This document shows positions 59,376-64,000 of a DNA stretch of 64,000 nucleotides, in pieces. The first letter of the stretch is position 1. Each line of letters begins with the position of its first letter. The DNA comes from Halorhodospira abdelmalekii (GTDB taxonomy: Bacteria > Pseudomonadota > Gammaproteobacteria > Nitrococcales > Halorhodospiraceae): positions 1-64,000 of the forward strand of contig NZ_NRRN01000003.1 in the NCBI RefSeq assembly GCF_016583625.1. The letters run 5' to 3'. A program made the position numbers and the translations under genes. The notes under the pieces were generated by a model. That model saw only the letters and a program-made list of their open reading frames with translations, had not been told where the DNA came from and did no database searches.

Positions 59376-61943
59376 TCAAGGCTCAGGCGGCGGCGGGGGC
59401 GCAATCACCTCGCGCGCACCATTCGACTGCAGCGGCCCGACTACACCCGCCGCCTCCATCTCTTCGACCAAGCGCGCCGCCCGGTTGTAACCAATCTTCA
59501 GCCGACGCTGCACACCGGAGATCGAAGCACGCCGGCTCTCGGTGACGATCTGCACCGCCTGATCGTAGAGCGGATCGCTCTCTCCCGAAGAGCCCCCACC
59601 ATTGCCTTCCCCCGGGATCCCCGGAATGGGGGTCGTCTCGGCAGTCTCTTGCAACACACCGTCGACGTAATCCGGCTCACCGAGCTGTTTTAGGTACTCG
59701 ACGACCCGATGCACCTCGGCATCAGAGACGAAAGCGCCATGGACCCGCTGCGGCATCCCGCTGCCTGGGGGCAAAAAGAGCATATCACCGTGACCGAGCA
59801 AGGCTTCGGCGCCCTGTTGATCGAGAATCGTGCGCGAATCGACGCGCGAAGAGACCTGAAAGGCGATCCGCGTCGGGATATTGGCCTTTATCAAACCGGT
59901 GATGACATCGACCGACGGCCGCTGTGTTGCCAGGATAAGATGAATCCCCGCCGCCCGTGCCTTTTGCGCCAGTCGCGCGATCAGCTCTTCGACCTTCTTA
60001 CCGACGATCATCATCATGTCGGCCAACTCATCGACGACGACCACAATCAGCGGCAACTCCTCCAACTCCGGAGCCTGCGGAACCTCGTCCTCCAGGGTCG
60101 CCTGCTGCGGATCGCCGGCATCGAAGAGCGGATCGCGCAGTGGTTCACCAGCCTCGCGCGCCCGTCGCACCTTCTGATTGAAACCGGTGATGTTGCGCAC
60201 GCCCATTGCCGCCATCAAACGGTAACGCCGCTCCATCTCGGCGACACACCAGCGCAACGCATTGGCCGCGTCGTTCATATCGGTGACGACCGGGGCCAAC
60301 AAGTGCGGGATGCCGTCGTAGACCGACAGCTCAAGCATCTTCGGATCGACCATGATCATCCGCACCTGCTCGGCACTATTGCGATAGAGCAGCGAAAGGA
60401 TCATGGCGTTGATGCCGACCGACTTTCCTGAGCCCGTCGTCCCGGCGACCAATAGGTGTGGCATCTTAGCCAGATCGGCGACCTTCGGCTGACCACCGAT
60501 ATCGTGCCCTAAGGTAACCGTCAAAGGCGCCACACTACCGCTGTACGCCTTGGACCGGATGATCTCAGAGAGGCCAATGAGTTGGCGCTGTTCATTGGGG
60601 ATCTCCAAACCGACGGTCGATTTGCCCGGGATGACTTCGATGACGCGCACCGCGATCACCGACATGGCACGTGCGAGATCTTTCGAAAGGTTGGTGATGC
60701 GGCTGACCTTGACCCCGGCCGCCGGTACGATCTCAAATCGTGTGATAACCGGCCCAGGCTGCACCGATTCGACCTCGACCGAGACGCCAAAATCGGCGAG
60801 TTTCTCTTCGAGCAGGCGCGACATCGAATCGAGCGTCTCTTGCGAATAACCGCCCTTGCGCTCCGGCGGGGAATCAAGCAGGTCGATCGGCGGTAGCGGG
60901 TCGGTCACAGCGACAGGGCGAGGCTCCGCCCGCCTCTTTTCCTGAGTCTGAGCCGCTGGCGCCGGCGCATGCACGCGCTGCACCTCAGGTGAAGAGTGCT
61001 GCGACGCCTCATCCTCTCTGCCACGACGGGCCGTCGCCCGCGGCGGCGGGCTCGCGGCCGGACGACTCACCTCCTCAGAAGGAGTGGTTACTGCCTCCGC
61101 TGCAGAGGGCGTCACTCGATCCAAAATGCCTTCTGGAATGCCACCACGCTGATCGGCTGTCACTGGATGCGGCGGTCCGATTCGTGGCAAATCGGTTGCC
61201 GGACTGCTGAACCGGTTGCGCCAGTACACTAGCCATGGGTGATCGGCAGCCCACCGCTGCAACTGCCACCGGTACTCAGCAAGGCGCTCAAAACGATGTC
61301 CTTGCCCGTGCCCCGAGAACAGAGTCCGCAGGCGCTCGACCGCTGCTAAGGTCCACCCCCCGACCCACTCGCTCACAGCTAACCATGACAAACCGGTCGA
61401 CAAGGTGACCCCGGCCAACAACAATGCACTAGCAATCAAACAGGCACCGGTAAAACCCAGCACGGCGTAGAGTGCACCACCAACCAAAACACCGACCAGC
61501 CCTCCCGCGCCCTCGGGCATCCCCGCCCCAGTGGCGTTCAGGCTAGCCAGAGCAGCTCCGGCGAGCAGCACGAGTACGCCGCCGCCCACGCGGGTCAGTA
61601 GCCAACGCGCTTCGAGCGTACCTCGGCTATGGTGATAGTAGAGACGATAGGCGGCTACACCGATCAGCAGCGGCAGCAGGTAGGCCAGGTGTCCCAGCAA
61701 GAAAAAGACGCCATCGGCAAGAAGCGCACCGACCAATCCGCCAAGATTGGCAACGTGCTGTTCACTGACACTGCTGCTACGCCAAGTCGGGTCTTCGGGG
61801 TTATAACTCAACAGCGCCAAGAGGACGAAGGCCCCCACGGCAGTGAGCAGCACCATGCCCGCTTCGCGTAGACGCCGCGACAGTTGGTGACCGAGCAGGC
61901 GCTCCACCGCCTTACCATTGGCATCCGGGTCGTCACTGCTCAC
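59376..61943 (-). CDS. ftsK: DNA translocase FtsK
   Basis: Septal DNA pump that resolves chromosome dimers with XerCD. The N-terminal domain has about four membrane spans ([38 protein letters not shown]). A fairly short Pro/Ser linker (about 265-350) follows, then the alpha/beta motor with Walker A GTTGSGKS near 500 and Walker [14 protein letters not shown]. The C-terminal winged-helix gamma domain ([24 protein letters not shown]) reads KOPS. 855 aa, GTG start. Confidence 0.96.
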   Translation of the reverse strand: MSSDDPDANGKAVERLLGHQLSRRLREAGMVLLTAVGAFVLLALLSYNPEDPTWRSSSVSEQHVANLGGLVGALLADGVFFLLGHLAYLLPLLIGVAAYRLYYHHSRGTLEARWLLTRVGGGVLVLLAGAALASLNATGAGMPEGAGGLVGVLVGGALYAVLGFTGACLIASALLLAGVTLSTGLSWLAVSEWVGGWTLAAVERLRTLFSGHGQGHRFERLAEYRWQLQRWAADHPWLVYWRNRFSSPATDLPRIGPPHPVTADQRGGIPEGILDRVTPSAAEAVTTPSEEVSRPAASPPPRATARRGREDEASQHSSPEVQRVHAPAPAAQTQEKRRAEPRPVAVTDPLPPIDLLDSPPERKGGYSQETLDSMSRLLEEKLADFGVSVEVESVQPGPVITRFEIVPAAGVKVSRITNLSKDLARAMSVIAVRVIEVIPGKSTVGLEIPNEQRQLIGLSEIIRSKAYSGSVAPLTVTLGHDIGGQPKVADLAKMPHLLVAGTTGSGKSVGINAMILSLLYRNSAEQVRMIMVDPKMLELSVYDGIPHLLAPVVTDMNDAANALRWCVAEMERRYRLMAAMGVRNITGFNQKVRRAREAGEPLRDPLFDAGDPQQATLEDEVPQAPELEELPLIVVVVDELADMMMIVGKKVEELIARLAQKARAAGIHLILATQRPSVDVITGLIKANIPTRIAFQVSSRVDSRTILDQQGAEALLGHGDMLFLPPGSGMPQRVHGAFVSDAEVHRVVEYLKQLGEPDYVDGVLQETAETTPIPGIPGEGNGGGSSGESDPLYDQAVQIVTESRRASISGVQRRLKIGYNRAARLVEEMEAAGVVGPLQSNGAREVIAPPPPPEP

Positions 61944-62057
61944 TGCGTTCGCTCACTGCTCCTGGTCGTTCTGACGATTGAGGATGAGGCATTCTATCAA
62001 ATTGCGCCGCAGTGCTCCGCCCGTAGTTACTCACCTGGGGGCACACCCATGGCTTTT

Positions 62058-62244
62058 GGGGGCACGCTCGCCACTCACCGTGCGGTGCGCTATGCGGCGG
62101 GCTTGCACCGGAAGGCGAGCGATCGCACATCCTTGTGCGCGCTCGCCCGTTCGCTCCAAGCGAACGCCCTTACGGGTTGACTCCGGTGCTTCGCTGCGCC
62201 GCATGGACGCGAAAACCGCACGGTGAGTCGCTTCGCGCACCCCC
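62058..62244 (-). ncRNA. Structured multi-stem repeat element, copy 2 (HEARO/omega-RNA-like)
   Basis: Reverse-complement near-duplicate of the 57.1-kb element over about 175 bp, with a few differences. The long internal hairpin carries two extra bases. The outer stem uses different bases yet still pairs (62058-62067 with 62235-62244, ten pairs including two wobbles). The conserved TTCGCGTC and the CCC-GTAA-GGG hairpin are identical. It lies upstream of ftsK, so copies 1 and 2 form a 5-kb-spaced inverted pair around serS-lolA-ftsK. Confidence 0.6.
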
Positions 62245-62315
62245 CCCAGCCTTCCAAGGCCTACAAGGCGCCCTCTCCTGCCCATCCAAAAGAAACCAGC
62301 GCCGCATTTGCTCCC

Positions 62316-62490
62316 GGGAACCAGTCCCCGAAGAGTGCCAGCGGGGACGCCAGCGCCCCCAGGAACCAACCCCCAAAGAGTGCCAGCGGGGACGCCAGCG
62401 CTCCCAGGAACCAGCCCCCAAAGAGTGCCGGCGGGGACGCCAGCGCTCCCAGGAACCAGCCCCCAAAGAGTGCCGGCGGGGAGGTGACGT
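62316..62490. repeat. 45-bp tandem repeat array, about four copies
   Basis: Units begin at 62316, 62361, 62406 and 62451, each opening with an RGGAACC-type motif, an exact 45-bp period with a few substitutions. The period is a multiple of three, so several frames stay open through it. A 90-codon plus-strand frame over the array is judged an artefact of the repeat. It lies between the second and third structured elements. Confidence 0.95.
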
Positions 62491-62496
62491 CGTAGC

Positions 62497-62660
62497 CCAT
62501 CCCCCCTGGCGAGGTTCGCGTCTAGCGGCCGGCCAGCGCCGGATCAGGCCCGTAGGGCGCGCGCAGGGATGCGCGCGGTCGACTGGCGCACATCGGATGT
62601 GCGCTCAGTCGACCCCCGGCGATGGACCTGCCGCGTAGCGCCTCGCCAGCGGGGGGATGG
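62497..62660 (+). ncRNA. Structured multi-stem repeat element, copy 3 (divergent, covarying)
   Basis: Same architecture as copies 1 and 2, with changed sequence. Outer helix 62497-62506/62651-62660 (10 bp perfect); P1 62507-62514/62641-62648; TTCGCGTC at 62515-62522; P2 62525-62529/62630-62634; P3 62537-62542/62616-62621. Hairpins follow: GCCC-GTA-GGGC (62548-62558), GCGCGC-AGGGAT-GCGCGC, and a long one starting GGTCGACT and ending AGTCGACC. Every stem is retained by compensatory replacement, and GTAGCGC after P2 is also shared. This argues for selection on RNA structure. Confidence 0.6.
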
Positions 62661-62710
62661 CGCTGCGGCGGCACCGGTCAACGGCCATCGCAAAAATCAG
62701 CCGCCGTAGA

Positions 62711-62745
62711 CAACAGACAACAGACAACAGACAACAGACAACAGA
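62711..62745. repeat. Heptanucleotide array CAACAGA x5
   Basis: Five exact copies of CAACAGA, ending just before the aat stop. The unit length, and the CAAC core, match the GGGCAAC array after uup. The rest of 62236-62753 is made up of the 45-bp array and structured copy 3, with no supported gene. Confidence 0.95.
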
Positions 62746-62753
62746 CAGCGAAG

Positions 62754-63515
62754 CTACCAACCTCGACCACTCAACGGATCGAAATCGGCATCAAAGCACC
62801 ACCTTAACCCCCACTCACAAGCACCACCAGCCCCAGAAGAGTCATCCCCCACCAGCGCCGCATCAAGACACCGAAGATACTCCGCGCGCGTCACCTCCCG
62901 CACCCCGAGTCGCTCCAAGTGCGGATTGCTCATCTGACAATCGAAAAAGTGGAACCCCCACCGCCACAGTTGCGGCAACAACCAAGCTAAAGCAAATTTC
63001 GAGGCATCGCGCGCGCTGCTGAACATCGACTCGCCAAAAAAGGCCCGATCCAGGGCTACACCGTAAAGCCCACCGACCAGCCCACCCTCATCGTCCCACA
63101 CCTCGACCGTATGGACATGCCCTAAGTCGTAGAGTGCCAAATAAGCGGCCTGCATCTCGCGCGTAATCCAGGTGCCGGTATCCCCAATCCGAGGACTGGC
63201 ACAACCGGCGATCACCGCCTCCGGCGCCTGATCGAGCGTTACCGCATAACGCCGCTGCCGCAGCGTACGAAGGAGACGACGGCTGAGGTAGAGATCGCCT
63301 GGACAAAAGAGCCCGCGCGGATCGGGGCTCCACCACAGAATCGGCTGCCCCTCACCGTACCACGGAAAGACTCCACTGCGGTAAGCGGAGAGTAGACGCG
63401 CAGGCGAGAGATCACCGCCGACGGCCAGCAGACCGTTCGGCTCCGCCAGCGCCTGCTCAGCCGGCGGGAAAGGTTCCTCTGGGCGGTTCGCGTTCAACCA
63501 ACGTAGCGGCAACAT
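62754..63515 (-). CDS. aat: Leucyl/phenylalanyl-tRNA--protein transferase
   Basis: Adds Leu or Phe to the N-terminus of proteins starting with Arg or Lys, creating N-degrons for ClpAPS. Family signatures: [100 protein letters not shown]. 253 aa; the C-terminal 25 residues are variable. Divergent from infA, as in other gammaproteobacteria where the two genes are neighbours. Confidence 0.95.
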   Translation of the reverse strand: MLPLRWLNANRPEEPFPPAEQALAEPNGLLAVGGDLSPARLLSAYRSGVFPWYGEGQPILWWSPDPRGLFCPGDLYLSRRLLRTLRQRRYAVTLDQAPEAVIAGCASPRIGDTGTWITREMQAAYLALYDLGHVHTVEVWDDEGGLVGGLYGVALDRAFFGESMFSSARDASKFALAWLLPQLWRWGFHFFDCQMSNPHLERLGVREVTRAEYLRCLDAALVGDDSSGAGGACEWGLRWCFDADFDPLSGRGW

Positions 63516-63601
63516 AACCTTAAAACAGCACGGCGCCCCTTTGACCCCGAGGCCTCCGAGCGCACCCCCTCCTCTAAGTGAGTTGAGCCACTACATACGC
63601 C

Positions 63602-63630
63602 TTGTCGCCACGCGCAGACCCCTGTATAGT
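63602..63630 (+). promoter_or_regulatory. Sigma-70 promoter of infA
   Basis: TTGTCG (63602-63607), exactly 17 bp, then TATAGT (63625-63630). Transcription should begin near 63637, leaving a leader of about 88 bases before infA. Confidence 0.65.
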
Positions 63631-63724
63631 CTGCGACCTTATAAGGGCCTGCTACGCATGGTATCAGATGCGAGCAAGCGAGCGAATCCATCGAATCGAT
63701 CCGAGAAACGGACCAGAGAGGCGC

Positions 63725-63943
63725 ATGGCCAAAGAAGACTCCATCCGCATGCAAGGCGTCATCCTCGAGACGTTACCCAATACGATGTTTCGGGTAGAGC
63801 TTGAGAATGGACACGTTGTCACCGCTCACATCTCCGGAAAAATGCGCAAGCACTATATCCGCATCTTGACCGGAGACAAAGTCACCGTCGAACTGACGCC
63901 CTACGACCTCAACAAGGGCCGGATCGTCTACCGGGAACGCTGA
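63725..63943 (+). CDS. infA: Translation initiation factor IF-1
   Basis: 72-aa OB-fold (S1-type) protein that binds the ribosomal A site with IF-2 and IF-3 during initiation. The sequence is canonical: [18 protein letters not shown], then [19 protein letters not shown] and [14 protein letters not shown]. The ATG at 63725 is the family start, although the frame is open upstream to 63602. Preceded by AGAGAGG. The 57 bp after the stop show no feature before the window ends. Confidence 0.97.
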   Translation: MAKEDSIRMQGVILETLPNTMFRVELENGHVVTAHISGKMRKHYIRILTGDKVTVELTPYDLNKGRIVYRER

Positions 63944-64000
63944 ACCCACGCGCCAAGACCAGGCAGGGCGACGACCGCTACACGAGGCCGCCTCTGCGGA

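Noticed and set aside
62223-62495. Plus-strand 90-codon frame with a 15-residue repeat (PPKSASGDAS-type)
   Set aside because: Produced by the 45-bp minisatellite, whose period is a multiple of three; the opposite strand is equally open and no start site or homologous domain is seen.

Overview
This 64 kb window is a gene-dense, GC-rich bacterial chromosome segment. It is best read as a gammaproteobacterium, because it carries the gammaproteobacterial smc-zipA-ligA order, an aat/infA - ftsK-lolA - serS neighbourhood, TmcA, ThrH, HrpA and QueF/GluQ. A BCCT-type osmolyte transporter next to a small membrane protein, and several acidic linkers, would fit a moderately halophilic Ectothiorhodospiraceae-like organism (for example a Halorhodospira relative). 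That assignment is inference only.

Layout: 0.1-2.7 kb is the lower cobalamin pathway (cobT, alpha-ribazole phosphatase, cobS). 2.8-4.9 kb is a Gfo/Idh dehydrogenase plus DegT aminotransferase pair for sugar modification, convergent with glgC (4.9-6.2 kb). A perfect 28-bp inverted repeat sits before a small XRE regulator that carries an NBR1-type Ig-like domain. 7.3-12.5 kb holds a TonB-dependent receptor coupled to amrS, and divergently the Memo and AMMECR1 partners of the AmmeMemoRadiSam set, followed by tRNA-Ser(CGA). 12.65-18.6 kb has a LEA2 lipoprotein, a DUF945 protein and an unusual three-gene operon: a four-TM coiled-coil protein, a divergent P-loop GTPase and an unknown partner. 18.8-24.9 kb is a tripartite RND efflux system. 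24.9-32.9 kb is ligA-zipA-smc.

On the plus strand follow queF-gluQ (queuosine), acs, and a hybrid PAS/GAF histidine kinase. Next come an MBL-fold hydrolase, the ABC-F protein Uup, a methyltransferase, a BCCT transporter region, and a divergent pair of unknown genes, one of which is a membrane-anchored HNH-like nuclease candidate. Then come tmcA-hrpA, a YfcE-type phosphoesterase, thrH, a Bax-inhibitor-1 protein, serS, lolA, ftsK, aat and infA.

The most notable non-coding content is a family of three multi-stem structured elements at 57.1, 62.1 and 62.5 kb. The first two are nearly identical and inverted around serS-lolA-ftsK. The third is diverged in sequence but keeps every helix by compensatory change, which strongly suggests a structured RNA. 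Its architecture suggests the HEARO/omega-RNA class, without an iscB gene here. A second theme is tandem repeat expansion: 6-, 9- and 12-bp in-frame repeats in linkers of essential proteins (LigA, SMC, TmcA, Uup), and 7-, 13-, 14- and 45-bp arrays between genes.
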